From contig NC_066837.1 in the NCBI RefSeq assembly GCF_001640805.2, forward strand, positions 18,095,501 to 18,159,500: 64,000 bases of DNA, in the 5' to 3' direction. This document shows, piece after piece, positions 26,942-40,860 of this stretch (positions are counted from its first letter, which is position 1; the number at the start of each line of letters is the position of its first letter). Origin of the DNA: Lates calcarifer (taxonomy: Eukaryota; Chordata; Actinopteri; Centropomidae). The notes beneath the pieces were generated by a model. The model made no database searches, was not told the origin of the DNA, and worked only from the letters and a program-made list of their open reading frames with translations. The position numbers and the translations under genes were made by a program.

Positions 26942-29544
26942 TGAGTACTTTTGCTGCTACTTGTCCCGTCTTATCAGACTCAGAAAGCCTCCTCAAAAGT
27001 GTGTGTACCTATTAGCACCCTTATCAGACCAATCTGTCACTGCTTTCATTGTTTAGTTGTGTCTAGCTCAGTGGGAGGAACAGTGAGCACACACATAGAC
27101 ACACGCACATACACACAAGCCTGCACGGTCTCAGGAAGCCCAATAAACAGCGTGGAAGCCAGTCCAGCACGTCTTCAGGCCTGTAAATTTAGTAGTATGT
27201 CAGGGGAGTTTGAGCCGCAGGAGGGCAAAGTGCATTTCTGGTTTGGAGTTTCAGAAAGCTCGGGTTATATTTTTAAGAGCATCTGCCCGTAACCACAGCT
27301 CAGAGCCTCAAGCCTGCCAGTAAATCAAGGTGCACAGCACATGGTCTACAGGTGGGAAACACTCTGCCTCCCTCTCCTCCTCCACATTTGGTCCTCCTCG
27401 CCAACTGACCAGCTCTGCGCTCAGTCAGATGACAAATTGATCGACTCTCTGGCTGGGTGACCCACCTGCTAACCGCTAAAGTGCCGGTTTACTTGGGGAT
27501 GTGAGCGAGAGTTTCTGGTTTTAAGTGCATGTCCACTTAACAGTTAAGTGGCTGTGTGCTCTGCTTCATGGCTACTCCAGATGGCTCAGAGAGATATGGG
27601 GACAAGAGAGCAAGAGGCCCTCTCTGTCTCAACACGTCCAGCAGGAAACTGACAGAAGTTTATGATAACGAGTGTAGATGTGCGTATATAAGGGAGCTTG
27701 TGGTCTTTTCCCAACAACATAGATCTGAATCTATCTGAAAGTATTAGTCCTGTAGAACTGTCATGTTTGTACACTGAGAAGCTCTTGGAAAGTTTTCTTG
27801 GTTGATGGGGAGGGTGGAAGGCTTTTTTAAAGGCAGGAGGTCGGGGATTGAGTCTGAGATTGCACAATGTGAGAATTTTGCCAATCGTTTACCATAAAGC
27901 TGGTGTTTGAAGTCTGAAATCGGCCACCCTCCCCATTTGGTTTGTGCGCTCTGTGCCAATAAGAAGTTGGCCCTGGAGTGAAGCCAGGCTACTCAAGTCT
28001 GTGTTCTATTATAATTAGGTTTCTGCTCCTCCACAAGTATCTTTGGAGAGCAGAAAGAGAGAGAAAGAGAAAGAGAGTTACTGGGTTGTTGCCCCATACA
28101 TAAACAGCTTTCTAAATGACATGTTTATCTAATAGAGGGTGTGTCTCGCTTGTTGTGCTGTGTAGTGTTTTATTGATCAGAATAATGGGCTGCAATGGCC
28201 CCGAACAGTCGTGCTTTTTGGCCTCGGAGAGCACCCGAAACATTGGACGTGAGCTTATTTTGTGAATGATGTTCGATGCGCAACGCTGCACATGTGTGTT
28301 GTTCTAATTGAAAACACGCCCATATCAGCATACCCTCTGGGAATCCCAAGCTAAAAAGTGAAGTCATGAAAAACAATATTTTTCAAATCCCAAGCATTTT
28401 ATGTGTGGTCAATTAAAAAAAAAAACCCTACTGTGTCAATGGAAGACATATGCCAGGGAGAGAGGAGGAGGATTTTTAGCATGTTATTCTGATTGAAACA
28501 GACCATCCCTCAATCAAAGCCTAATTTTCCTCTGTATGCAAAATATGTTCCTCATCATCCCACTGACCGATGTAATTATATGATGGTTGAAGTTCAGATC
28601 TGAATGTGAAGGCCTGAATTCAATCCATCAGTCACAGAACCAATGCCAATCTGCTCGAGCTTGATTTTATTAAGTTTAGATGGTCCTCTGAGGAGGACTA
28701 ATCAAGAGCAGTGCTCATTATTTGGCGAAGACCTCTTGTGTAGTTCTTATTGTCGTAGGCTCTCGAGGATGTTTAACTTTACTGGGCAGGCTTTTAATCA
28801 GTACCAGCTTGACAAACAAAGATAACACACAGCTGATTAAACTCTATGTAGTTATCACTGAAGAGTGACATTTGTTATCTCAGTTATATGTCAGAGGTGT
28901 TCAAAGACCACCTAGAGTGCTCTAACTCTCTGTCTTCTTTAAGTCTCACTACCACTTCTTCAATTTAAACTTATGCAGTTCTATGTCAAATACACTCACT
29001 GTGTTTTATTCCATTACATATACAAGCAAGAGCTGCTTGAAACGTATTCTGTGTTTACACCCTTACTCAATGAGGGGTGAAGTTATAAATTTTGGCATGT
29101 AAATGTAGCCACCGGGTAGGGCTCACTCTGCAGTGGATAAGCCGCTGCACTCTTTTACTCATAATGGCCTCCTATGGAAATGAGCTGCTTTCAGGGAGGA
29201 TTGTATTTCGCATATAAAAGGCCAAACTCTTGTGCTCCCCGACCTGCCCGTGCTCCTATGCCGCTCGTTCTCATCCAAAAGCCGCACAGCGAAAAAAAAA
29301 AAAAAAGGCGCTCTCTCTTTGAGTCCCAATAAATAACCAAACCTCTTTAATTGCTGTCACTTCGGTGCAGTGCTCATGCTGCTTGAGGAGCGGACAGAAA
29401 TTAGTTCTGCAGTATGAGTTTCATTGAATTATCTTGAGTTATGATGTGGTAAACCTGAGAGAATTTGGCAGGGGCAAGACTCTGACAGCACATAAAGGTG
29501 TTTGATGTAGGGAAAAAGCTGTGTGTGGTAACTTTAAGTTCATT

Positions 29545-29547
<3 letters not shown>

Positions 29548-29588
<41 letters not shown>
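29548..29588. repeat. (GA)20 microsatellite
   Basis: A pure purine GA run of about 40 bp. The homopurine/homopyrimidine asymmetry could favour triplex DNA. Confidence 0.95.
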
Positions 29589-30260
29589 ATGTAATACAAT
29601 GACACACATCCTTAAAGTCTTCATCTGTAACTTTCCAAATATAGTTTGCAAAAATGTTTTAATTGGCAAAAGAAACGGGTCATGCTTCATATCATTTGTC
29701 AGCTTGGGGTAATTACCACAAATCCTTTATTGTAAGTCTGTTTTGATGTAACTGAATACCTCAGTAGAACTTTGGACAGTGTTTGCTTATAATTACACCG
29801 GGCTGGGAGAGGTGGGAGGTGCATAAACTCTGGCAAATTTCATGGATTAAATTGAACAAAACCGTTTGGGTGAGCTGACAATGTTATAAATGATGATGGA
29901 ATGTGTTTATACTTCAGCTTGTTGAGAGGCAGCAGAGAATGGGAAGGAGTCAGAAGCGAGTCTCTTGCGTGGGTGAGATGATTTAGTGTTTAGAAGTTTG
30001 GAGACTCTGATGTAATGAGCGTATGACATGACTGCACTCCTGCCGTGAGCCTATGGGACTGTGATTATCATATAACAATAATATTATTGTAGACCATATC
30101 ATCTGATTGTTATGAGATTCTATTCAGGGTTTATGGAGCTAAAGGAACACAGGACTTTTTTTTTTAACTAAATCACTGCATGACACTGAATTTGTGCATA
30201 TGTGTCATGTGCTAATGTTGAGTAATGAGAATGACATTAATGTTGATCAGAATAATAATT

Positions 30261-30533
30261 AAGGCTGCAACTAATTATTATTGTCATTATTGATCAATCT
30301 GTTGATAATTTATTTGATTGATCATTTGGTTTATACGATGTCAAAACTGGTGAAAAATCACACCCATGGAGACATAGTCAGATTTTGTCTAATCTACAGT
30401 CTGAAACACAAAGTTATTCAATTAACATGAATTTTTAAAACAGGGAAAAGCAGCAAATCTTCACATTTATGAGGCTGGGAATAAGGAATATTTTTTTCCT
30501 GAAAATAACTTAATCAATTAACATTGTAGCCTT
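30261..30533. mobile_element. MITE-like element with inverted ends (GGCTGCAACTAA family)
   Basis: About 273 bp. The left end is aaggctgcaactaattatta; the right end acattgtagcctt reverse-complements to aaggctacaatgt, giving a 13-bp terminal inverted repeat with a few mismatches. Inside are attattgatcaatctgttga and tcacatttatgaggctggga, both typical of a non-autonomous family frequent in percomorphs. No coding capacity and no clear target-site duplication were seen. The superfamily is uncertain (hAT-like is my guess). Confidence 0.7.
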
Positions 30534-33047
30534 TTGAGTGCTGAAAAACACAAGACAATTAGTAAATTGTAAAAAGAAGTTAATTCAAGTTTGTTTCTGT
30601 TATTTCTTTGTAGAACTGAAACGCAGGCAATCGTTTGAATACACTCAAAAGTGGCTGAATGCTGTACGCAAATATCACATTTAACAGCGAGACCAAAGAG
30701 CTCCAGGCAGAGTCAGAAAGAGATGAGAAAACCAGCCTGCACAGAGACAGAATCCATGCACAGAGGACAGATGAAGAAGGAGGAGGCCCGATTTCCTGTA
30801 AGGCTCCAAATCAGTAGCGCTAGTTATCAAAAAAGGCTTATACACATACATAAAATATAGAGCCAACGCCCACATATCCAGATGCACATGTACTATACAT
30901 GATCAGTTTACTCCAGATGCCAGAGGTCCATACCAGGTGCATTTTTCACAGCCTTTGACTTGTTGTTTTGGCGTTTACTTCATGACTCATTTATCCAAAG
31001 TTTCCTAACATCAGATTAGTCACCATCATCGTATGAGAGCAGATTTCCACATCAGTGGAGACTGATTTTTCTTTACTGCAGACAGGCTGTTTTCTCGTTA
31101 TGGCAAAAAAACATTTTATCGTTACATGAACTGAGGTTTTCGCTCATGTTTTTTTTTTCTCTCTTGCTTTAATTTAGTTCATCTGCTTCAGAACATGGGA
31201 ACCATCCATGCATTTATTCTGTTCTGCCAACCCAAATGTTGCCTGCTTGCTTCCAAGGTCTCTCAGCGACTAACACTGAGAGACTTACCAGTGTACGCAG
31301 TAAAAAAGTTATATGATTATGATTACAGTCTGTAATCATAAGAAATCAGCTGGATTCATCATTTGTTTGCTGATTGAAAATGCAAAAGCCTCATTTAAAA
31401 CGTGTAATGCACTGGAGAAGATTGTGGTATAGTGATAAATAATACAGTAAAATTCTAAAATGATTTAATTATCCTGGATATAAATTTAAAAATGGGATAA
31501 AAAACACTTTTTTGCTGTATTTTGATGCAGCGCTTCCTCATTAGCAATTATGCTTTTATGCTCTTCATTAATATTTAGTCGACTGTTTGTTGTAAACTGG
31601 ATCTTTTGTCAGCAAGTGTAAGTACACAAATGTCTTAATTGTGTGGAGAAATGCACAGCAGAACCTTGAGGCATCTAACTTTCCTGAAACAAACCCCCCA
31701 TGAAAGTGAGTTATGGGATGCTGAAAGAATCAAGTCTTGGACACATGAGAAGGGATGTAAAAACAATAAAAAAAGAGGTTAAATCTCCACAATTAGCTTG
31801 CCTGGTAGACACAGTAGAGGATGAGGGTTAATGGTACAAAAGGTTCCCGACGTGATGAATGTCTGTTTGCATTCCTGCTCGACAGGAGAATGGGCCCAAA
31901 GCCACGGAAGGTGTTAATGTCAGTTTAGGAATATCACTCATGAGCGGCTGGAGGGGTGAAATACGTGGATGCATTTGTCAGAGAGCTTTGTTATGAATTT
32001 GTGCGCATGCAGAGAATGAAACGTGCTTGAAATGGTCACTGGATGTCGGGAATTTAATGAGACTAAGTGCAACATGTGTGAAGTTCTTTTGCATTAGTTT
32101 GACAAATGTTTTTATTACAGCTGCGCTAAGTATGCCATCATGGGAAAAACTGAGTTTCTGAAAAGGGAAAAGGTGCAAATTGGGAGTTAATGGATTGTTT
32201 TCTCGTCTCAGCCGACTTCAGATTTTTTTTGCAGATGTTTTACTCTTCAGACATGCCTTCTGTCAAACTGACTGATCGGTCGGTTTATTTATTTACTCCC
32301 TGGTGACTGATATGAGAAAACTTGGGCTTAAACTGTCAGCAGGCAGCTAATATTTCCTCATGTGCTGCCTTTGGAAGTGGGAGCTCTGAAACCTTCGTTC
32401 AGGTACTCCTATGTTTCTGTGTTATGTGTGTGCACGCTGCATCTGTACAGAGCGACTTCTGAGGTGTCTCCAGGCTTGTTTGCACAGGGATTCAGCTCTT
32501 GTTATCTTTCCCTGCAGCAACAGGAGAGGTGAGAAAACATATCCCACCCACCCCCCACCCCCCTACTCCTACCCTCCTCCCCCCACCCTCTTTCTTTGAC
32601 CCTTATTAGCCACGGTGAGGGCTGATGGCAGGCGATTCATCCCAGCACAGAGCAGCGAGCACACCTGCGTGGGGGTGTGTTCCTCTTGTCCTCCTCGTTT
32701 CCTCGTACCCATCATCCCTCCCTCCCATTTTTCACCCTTTTTGCCTACCCACCCTCCCCACCACCCCCTGAACCTGACTTTTGCTTTTTGTCTCCTCCTT
32801 TACTCTGCGGCCCTCTCCACCGATCTTCCCCAGATTCTCATTCATCTCTGACCTGCGCTGGGGATCACTTCGCACCTCTCCTCTGTTTGTTTTGCTTGTC
32901 CTGTCATTCCTTAACCCACCCGAATGAAGCCAAATAACTCAGTGTCGATGAGGGAACACCCAGTCCAGCCCACCCCTTACCACCGCGACCTCCACAATCC
33001 CAACAGACCCCAACTCATCTCTGCTGACAGAGGGTTCAGGAATGTAG

Positions 33048-33063
33048 CCCCCCCCCCCCCCCC
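33048..33063. repeat. C16 homopolymer
   Basis: A pure C run followed by (CCA)n-like units. Confidence 0.9.
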
Positions 33064-33113
33064 ACCACCACCACTTCCTGTGATTCATCTAAAACTGTTT
33101 CATTTCAGACCTA

Positions 33114-33536
<423 letters not shown>

Positions 33537-34344
33537 TTACAGCAGAATTTGTTATCGACAACAAACTGATCTGATAGTTGGTAAATGATTACCACGTTTT
33601 ACTGAATCTGCATTCATTTGTTGTCTTGCAGCCTAGTTTGGCAGCTTACACTTTAACAGACACTTTAACATACATGTTTTTTTTAGGTTTGTTGATTAGT
33701 TTGTGTCTAATAACTTCATGTTAAGCAGAACTACTGCTCTGGTTCCCTCTTGTTTTATTTAGTCCCCTCTATGCACTAATGTTTAATGGTGGTTAAACTA
33801 TTGATACTAACATACAGTTTTAAAGGATTTGCCAGCTGACTTGATGCAGAACCACTATAGATACCGAGTGTTTGAACTTTTCAGATAATAAGGTCAAACA
33901 CTGTATCATTTCCTCGTCTTTTTCTTTCTTAACCTCTCTCCGGCTGTCTTTTTCCATCTCTTACTCAAATGCTTCTCTGCTCCTTCTTTACTTCTCCTCA
34001 AGGTCCCTTCCTGCTCTCCAGAGTCCATACTGTACTAAACAGAAAGTGAAGGCCTGGTATTACCATTCCTCCACTCCCTGCAAATCCCTCTGAGCATGTG
34101 CGAGACCCCTCACTGCTGCTTGTTTACTGATGAGTACAGTTGCCAGGGCTGAGTTTAATTAGCCGGCTGATGTTTATTCATGACTCTCTGGCAGCGGAGT
34201 GAGGCAGACATGCCCAACTTCATTAAGGCCTGCCGTCCGAGACACTGGTCCTCCACCAGCACCACAGACACATTCATGCATTATTAACAGCAACGCTTCT
34301 GATACAGTTTGTGGCTCTACTGTGTGCATACTGTACTGTCTGCA

Positions 34345-34380
34345 TGTGTGTGTGCGTGTGTGCGTGTGTGTGTGTGTGTG
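34345..34380. repeat. (GT)n microsatellite, interrupted
   Basis: GT units with two C substitutions. Confidence 0.9.
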
Positions 34381-34548
34381 CGCTTAAGTATGGAAATGGG
34401 GGTTATCTGGGTCCAACTCAGGTCCCCTGATTAGTTCATCTGTCCATGTTTTTCTGCACCACCTCTTCACATAGCTCTTTTCATCATCTGCCCATCATAA
34501 GGGCAGCTCTTATTTCCCCCCTGCATCCCTCAACCTGGCTTCTTATTG

Positions 34549-34710
34549 GTGTGTGTGTGTGTGTGAGAGAGAGAAAGTGTGTTCTGTGTGTTTACTGTGT
34601 GAGTTTCTTGGTGTGTGTTTTCTAGTTGTGTGTGTGTCTGTTTTGGGACCCCCGAGAGTCCTTCTCTCCACTCTAAGGACCTAATTACAATATCTTTTCT
34701 AAAATGCACA

Positions 34711-34743
<33 letters not shown>
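34549..34743. repeat. (GT)n and (CA)n pair facing each other
   Basis: A GT run at 34549-34565 and a CA run at 34713-34743 are complementary, about 150 bp apart, and could pair as a hairpin in a single-stranded transcript. Confidence 0.85.
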
Positions 34744-34745
<2 letters not shown>

Positions 34746-36770
34746 GAATCTCTGTGCCTTATCAGCAGTGACTTGGCTTTCCCAGCTGTCCCAGCAGGGG
34801 TTTAATTAGTGATATGTCTCTCTGCTTAGTCTCCCTCCCCGCATCAGACAATTTTTTTTTTACCATGAGACCACCAGATGATGATATTTACTTGATATTG
34901 TACTGTGGAAATAAGATTTTGTGACACTTCACTCAAAAAAAATGGGTTAAAACGATCACCTTTGCTCCTGCGGACTCACCTGACTGGATTGAGACCTATT
35001 TCTCCCTTAAAGTGACACAGATCTTATGTTTTCATTGTTGTCTTAAGCTAGATTTACACCTGTGCATGACTCATATTGTTAGCCTCTCAGACAGCAGAGC
35101 TCGTTCTTTGCTTCCTGGCTTAGCTGGAAAACCCCTAACGTCCTATGATGGCCACAACCCGACAGCGTGTGTCTCTGCACAGATCTTCTGAGATACAGAA
35201 GAGGTTTAGGGATAAATGTGCATGAAACATTCTTTCTTTCTTTCTGTGCCTAAAATGATAGTCATTTTAGCCAAAGTGATCACAAGATAACACAATGGAT
35301 GAAATTCTTCCCTGTTTAGACAGCTCTCAAATGATCTGTGTCAGTGTGTTGAAAAAAGTCGAGCTGGCTGTCAGTCCAGCTCTGTCATTCCCTGCTCCGG
35401 GCCATAGCTGGTGAAAGCTATCTGTGAGCTCGCCTGCAGGTAACAAGGATCACTGTATAGAGGCAGCAAAGCTGGTGGAGGATCAGTGCATGGCCTCAGA
35501 CCCAGCAGCAGACACATCTCTGTTACACTACAAAGACTGTTTCACACCCACCCAAAATGAAGACAGGGGGAATTCTGGCCCACCGGAATACATGGCCCCT
35601 GTGAGAATAACGCTGTTGGCCTGGAAGGCATGCTGGGTATTGTAGAGATATTACATGACCTGGATGTGAAGGTGTGGGGCAGAAGGCCACATTGTGTTTA
35701 AAGGTAGGATATTATCTCAGATAATGGAGACGAGTGAGAAACACTTTATCTAAACTCACTGACACTAGGCATGACATAAGCTTGTTCACACAATACCCCT
35801 TTACACTTTCTACAGTGAAGGAAACTTAGGAAACTGTGTTATTGTTGGTTCAATTCCAAGTGTTTCGTGCGCACAGGCTGTTTTAAAAATTACATCATCA
35901 CGGCCTCGTCCAAATTAAGGCGCATTTGATTAAAAACAATTGAAGATTTGTAAGATGATATGTGATTTGTCTGGCACAAGCTTATCAGGTTTCCTGTGGC
36001 GTTATAAAACACCCGCTTGTCATTCAGACATCTCAGTGTTATCCATTCATGTGGAGTTACCTGTTTCCTTTCGTTTTTTTTCTTATCAAACCAATAATCA
36101 ATTTGCGTTTAAAGATAACATTATGATGTCAGTCAAGTTCAAAAACCCCCCATGACACTGAACTCTCTATTCTTGGATTTAAAAACTTGGCAAACTAAAT
36201 TTCATTGTTAAGAAAGCAGGAGAAACACAGATTCAGTTTTAACCTCCAGGCTTGTCGATGGTGTCTGCTCATTTGAATGGCAATGCAGCTTCTCTGTCCC
36301 AGTTCAGTGCAGGAATTAAAACTCCTGCATCATGCACTTATACTGGGGCAGCGAGCTGCTGTCTGTTTTCTCTTAGAGGTAAAGTAAAATTAAACTGGAC
36401 TACAGTGACATAAAACATGGCTGTCTCAAGCAACCGGTGAGATCATTCCTGGTCCCCTCTAACGGCTGAAGACTGCAGCCGAGCATTTAGTTGAAACGAG
36501 TCCATCACTTCCGAAATGAAAGAGAACCAAATAAGAGGTACAACTTTTTTTTCTCTCTCTTTTTTCTTCCTATTCAGTAAATGCACATAGCATTATATTT
36601 GTCCCAAGTCCAGAAGAGGAGGTTTCATATTCCCTACATAACAATAAGAGACACAGAGACACATTCAGAGTGAACACCTGCTTTCTGCTGCTGCTGAGAT
36701 ACCTGCCATCTCTTTTCAGGAGGACTGCTGTGATAACAGTGCCAAATAATGGCAAAGAGGACCACTGCCG

Positions 36771-36796
36771 CACACACACACACACACACACACACA
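36771..36796. repeat. (CA)13 microsatellite
   Basis: A pure dinucleotide run. Confidence 0.95.
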
Positions 36797-38879
36797 TGCA
36801 CGGACAACACCCCTCAACACCTGCTCTTTACAACTAGCAGGATTCAGGGTTTCTGCCCTTCAGTGGAGACACAAAAGCTGAGCTGTAGTTTATTTCAGTC
36901 AAGCAATCAGCTCACACACCTCCACAGCAAACAAAGAATTCACACCAAAACACACACAAACTCATCTTTAAAGAGCACCAGGTGCACTTTCCTACGTTTC
37001 AACATTCAGTTTTTGCATTAACACGAGAACAAGAAATTACATTAGAATTAGAATAACTACAAATATCAGAGGGAGAAAAGAGAGAGAGAAAAAAGGACTT
37101 ATTAAAATGTAATTATAGAATTTTTATTTTGATAATTAATTCAACAAAAACTAAATTTTCCTTGTAAGACATCCTAAAATGTTTGGCCTGGTTTCAATCT
37201 AGTTAACTGCTTCAGGCTGGATTAGAGAGTCAGTGGCCGCCTGTAACTGCCCCCAGGTGAGCAGTAAAAAGAAGTGTGAACTGATACTTTTAAAACAGGT
37301 GTAATTGAATTAGCTGTGCAAAGCTAAGCTTACCCAACGCTTTTCAACACCTCGTGTAATGTGGACGACAACTATTTGAAATGACACAAAAAGCTGCATT
37401 TGAGTCTTGCAGCAACTTTTAACCTCCAACTGCAGAATTTAACAGGAAACTGATTTGTTTATCGGGTGTTGCTGTTTCCCGCACATCCTAGGAAACGCAG
37501 GGCCTCAGTGCAGTGCCTGAGTGTGTTTTGGAAAGTTGGCTAATTAGTTTCTTTGAGTTGTTCCCAGCCTCTATCTACTGACCTCAGTCTCATAGCAGCA
37601 CAGAGGCGGCCTTCCCTCGGCTAATTAGAGGGAAAAATTCAACCGACAGAGCTGGAGGTTGAGGTTAAGCTCATCGTACTTGCGATAAGCCTGGTAATTG
37701 AGCAATGTCGGTCACAGCCTCGATTTGTTCTAAAGAGACACTCGAGCAACTGATCTCTGCCACTTTCACTCTAAATCCACATGCTGGATTTGTTCTAGCT
37801 GCTGGCTCTTTACTTCCCTGATTATAAAGACACAAACAAGGAAAAAAGAGCTCTATAAACTATACAGAAACTCAAAAATATCAGACTATATAATATCTAA
37901 CCACATCCAGTGACAAATGACTGTATTCACCTTCAACAATTTCATCACATAGAAATTTCCTGTCTTTTTGTGAGGTCTGTGGAGGTCACAGGCTCTGACA
38001 AAGAGTCAGTTATTTTTCTCAGGAGATGTCCGCCTCCCTGCTGCCATCACCTCCAGCGCTCACCCAAACAGGACAGAATTAAAAAACCCAACACCACTGC
38101 CGCCTGCGAGCAGGGGACCGGCAGGAGCTCTGCTTTTCTGTCCCCCGCTTTTAAACAAACACCAAGCGGAGTCTACACATGAACAGTTTACTTAAAATCC
38201 ATTGGTTTCCTCCCCCCAAAAATAATTAGATTAAGCTCTAAACCTCCATGAGAGAAAATGAAAAATTATTGGGTGTCCCCTGCCTTTACTATGTTTGTAG
38301 TTGGAGAGGGTTTAAAAGAGAGAAAGAAAGTTTAAAGTAGTATATGCTCTACTTCTTTCGGCAAATGTTTTCACAGACTGTGACCCAAAATATCTGGAAC
38401 AATGTGATGCTCTCCCCTTATTCCTTCTCCCTCACACAAACACACTGGATGCACAGTGCTGGGGTGAACTGCTCTCTGGCCAGCTAACCTACAGGCAGCT
38501 GCTCTCTCTCTTTTCTCTCCATCTCTCTCTCTCTCTGTCTCTCTCTCTGTCTGGGGGTCGGGTACGGTGGGGAAATGTGACCCACATGCCAGGAAAGTTT
38601 GGGAGGTTTTCTGCTTGTCATGGCGAAACACAGGATCAGATGTGTGTCAAACGCAAAACCCCTAACAGATCTATTTCAGAGGTCCAGCATGTGAACGTCT
38701 GATGTGTAACTGTGAGCGTGCGACACACTCGCAGGCATAATGCTATGAAGGCAACTCAAGGAAATCTTGTAGGTCTGTTGAGGAGGAGTTGATTTTAATT
38801 ATTTGACATACCGTTGGCTAGTTTAATCTATAACACTGCATCGTGTTTCACAAGCTCTATAGTACCATGTGAAATCTTA

Positions 38880-39070
38880 ATTTGTAAAGTAACTAATAAC
38901 TATAGCTGTTGAATAAATGTAAAGGAGTAAAAAGTACAACATTTGCTTCTTGATAGTGGTGGAGTAGAAGTATAAATTGGGATGAAATGGAAATAGTCAA
39001 AGTGAAGTACAATTTGTACTCTAAGTACAGTTCTTGAGTAAATGTATTTAGCACACTGCCCTGTTGACAG
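38880..39070. repeat. Percomorph dispersed repeat (GGAGTAAAAAGTACAA family)
   Basis: In order it has aatgtaaaggagtaaaaagt, acaacatttgcttc, gtggtggagtagaagtataa, atgaaatggaaatagtcaaa, gtgaagtacaa and cagttcttgagtaaatgtat. I recognise this order from an abundant percomorph repeat. No coding capacity; boundaries approximate. Confidence 0.7.
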
Positions 39071-40779
39071 GAGGCAGAGTGTAACATAGTGCTGCATCAG
39101 TTAAAACAAATCATGATGATGAATGATGATAAAATGACGCTGTTTGTTTTTTTAAACTGCACAAGACTGAATGGCGGTAAATGAGCTCAAATACTTATAT
39201 AACTATGCTGAGTGTAAACAGACAGCAGCCGGAAAAATGTTACTGTAATGATGACATTTCAACAATTGGCACAAAACGACAAAAACACTGGTATTATCCT
39301 TTAATGTCTGGCATTTCCCCTTGAGTGCAGACATCACAAACAATCATTTTGAAGCCAGATTAATTCCTTGTTGATATTTTCTCTGGGAGGACTGATTTTT
39401 AAAAACACGATCCTGGTGACAGGTACCTCCATAGTAGCGCCTCATATTTGACTGATGTCAGACCACACGAATGAGGAGAATGTGATTCACTGACAATGGA
39501 TTTCACTATGAAGAAATGATCGCCCATCACTGATAATGACTGTTTTTCCCAAAACAACTGAAGAATTTCACTTAAAAAAAAAGCCTCTATAATAACTGTT
39601 AAACCAAAATATTGAATGATGTGAAATAACAGAAATATTTATTCTGTTACCAAGATGTTCTGAATACTGTGCCCTCTGTTACACATCAACTTATAAATCT
39701 GGTACGTGGCAACAATTAATTTAATTGCATCCTGTTTCCAGGCTTTGTGTTCAACTGTTTATTTAGCCTCTTATAAATTAGAACAATGCTTGTTTTATCT
39801 GCCAGTGTCTGTTGATCCAGACACTGGCATGATAATGGCGGGAATTTCCAAATAAAATGAAAGCTAATTGAAGGCATTTGTGGGACAGAGACCTCATGAT
39901 AAACCCCTCAACTCAGTGTCTGATATTTTCTCTTTATATAAATGTCATTTACCATTACCAGCTCAATTCATCATTTTAAACAAGCAAATTATTTTTTCTT
40001 TCATAAAGTGTTGCCACAATATGTTTAATTTGTGTACAAAAAGATGAACACATCTCAATGCCATATTAAACTCAGGAAGCCTGTGCTCATTTTTACTTCA
40101 ATATGCAATCAGCTATTCATTCTGAAATTCTGGTAAGCACCATGTTTTCACCAGACATTTCTTATTTTGACTCACAGTAATATAAAATCCCAAGAAAAGA
40201 GAAAAACAAGACTTATTTGACAGCACTAATAAAACTTGCGACATGCTTGAAAAACCAGAAACCATGACTGTAAATTTCAAACTTTTCAGAGGCTTTTGCA
40301 AGATCTGTAAACATCTGAAATGTGGATAAACAGAAAACCAAACTCCACTGTGACATAAACCAGGCTACCACTTTTTTCAACCAGCAATATGAGCAAATTA
40401 CATTATGATAAAGTCGACTGGAAAATAGGAATTCGCTCTAAAACATCAAAACAACTTTGATGAAACAACCCGACCCTTTCCTGGTTCTGTAACATTTCTT
40501 TAGCCTATTTTTTTTTTTTCATTCCCACATTTTTGCTCCAACACAGTGCTGCAAAAGTTACACAAAGCAAAGAGAGGGAGAGAATAGTAACAATGGTGAT
40601 GTGGAGGATGTTTGGGGAGTTTTGGGTCAACTCGGATGGGAGCGTGGAGCTGGTCGGTTTGTATTGGGGGAGCACCCTGGGAACGCTGTGAAACTCTAGG
40701 GGGTGATGGAGTGAGGGTGTAGGCGGGTGGGAAGAGGGAAAGCAAAGCAGGATGAGGCGCCCACTGCAGAGATTATGTC

Positions 40780-40860
40780 AGGCTAATTTAATTCCTTTAT
40801 TGCAGCCAATTAGCTGCAGCACTTTAGCCCCCTGTGAGCCCTCTAGCCCTCTTCACTCAT
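40780..40860. promoter_or_regulatory. Candidate homeodomain-motif element (unproven)
   Basis: Clustered TAAT/ATTA cores (ggctaatttaattcc, gccaattagctgc) include an 18-bp near-perfect palindrome at 40801-40818. It lies in unique sequence, unlike the surrounding purine-rich stretches. Function is inference only. Confidence 0.2.

Noticed and set aside
29521..29712. Open frame encoding an Arg-Glu repeat
   Set aside because: A direct translation of the (GA)n microsatellite.
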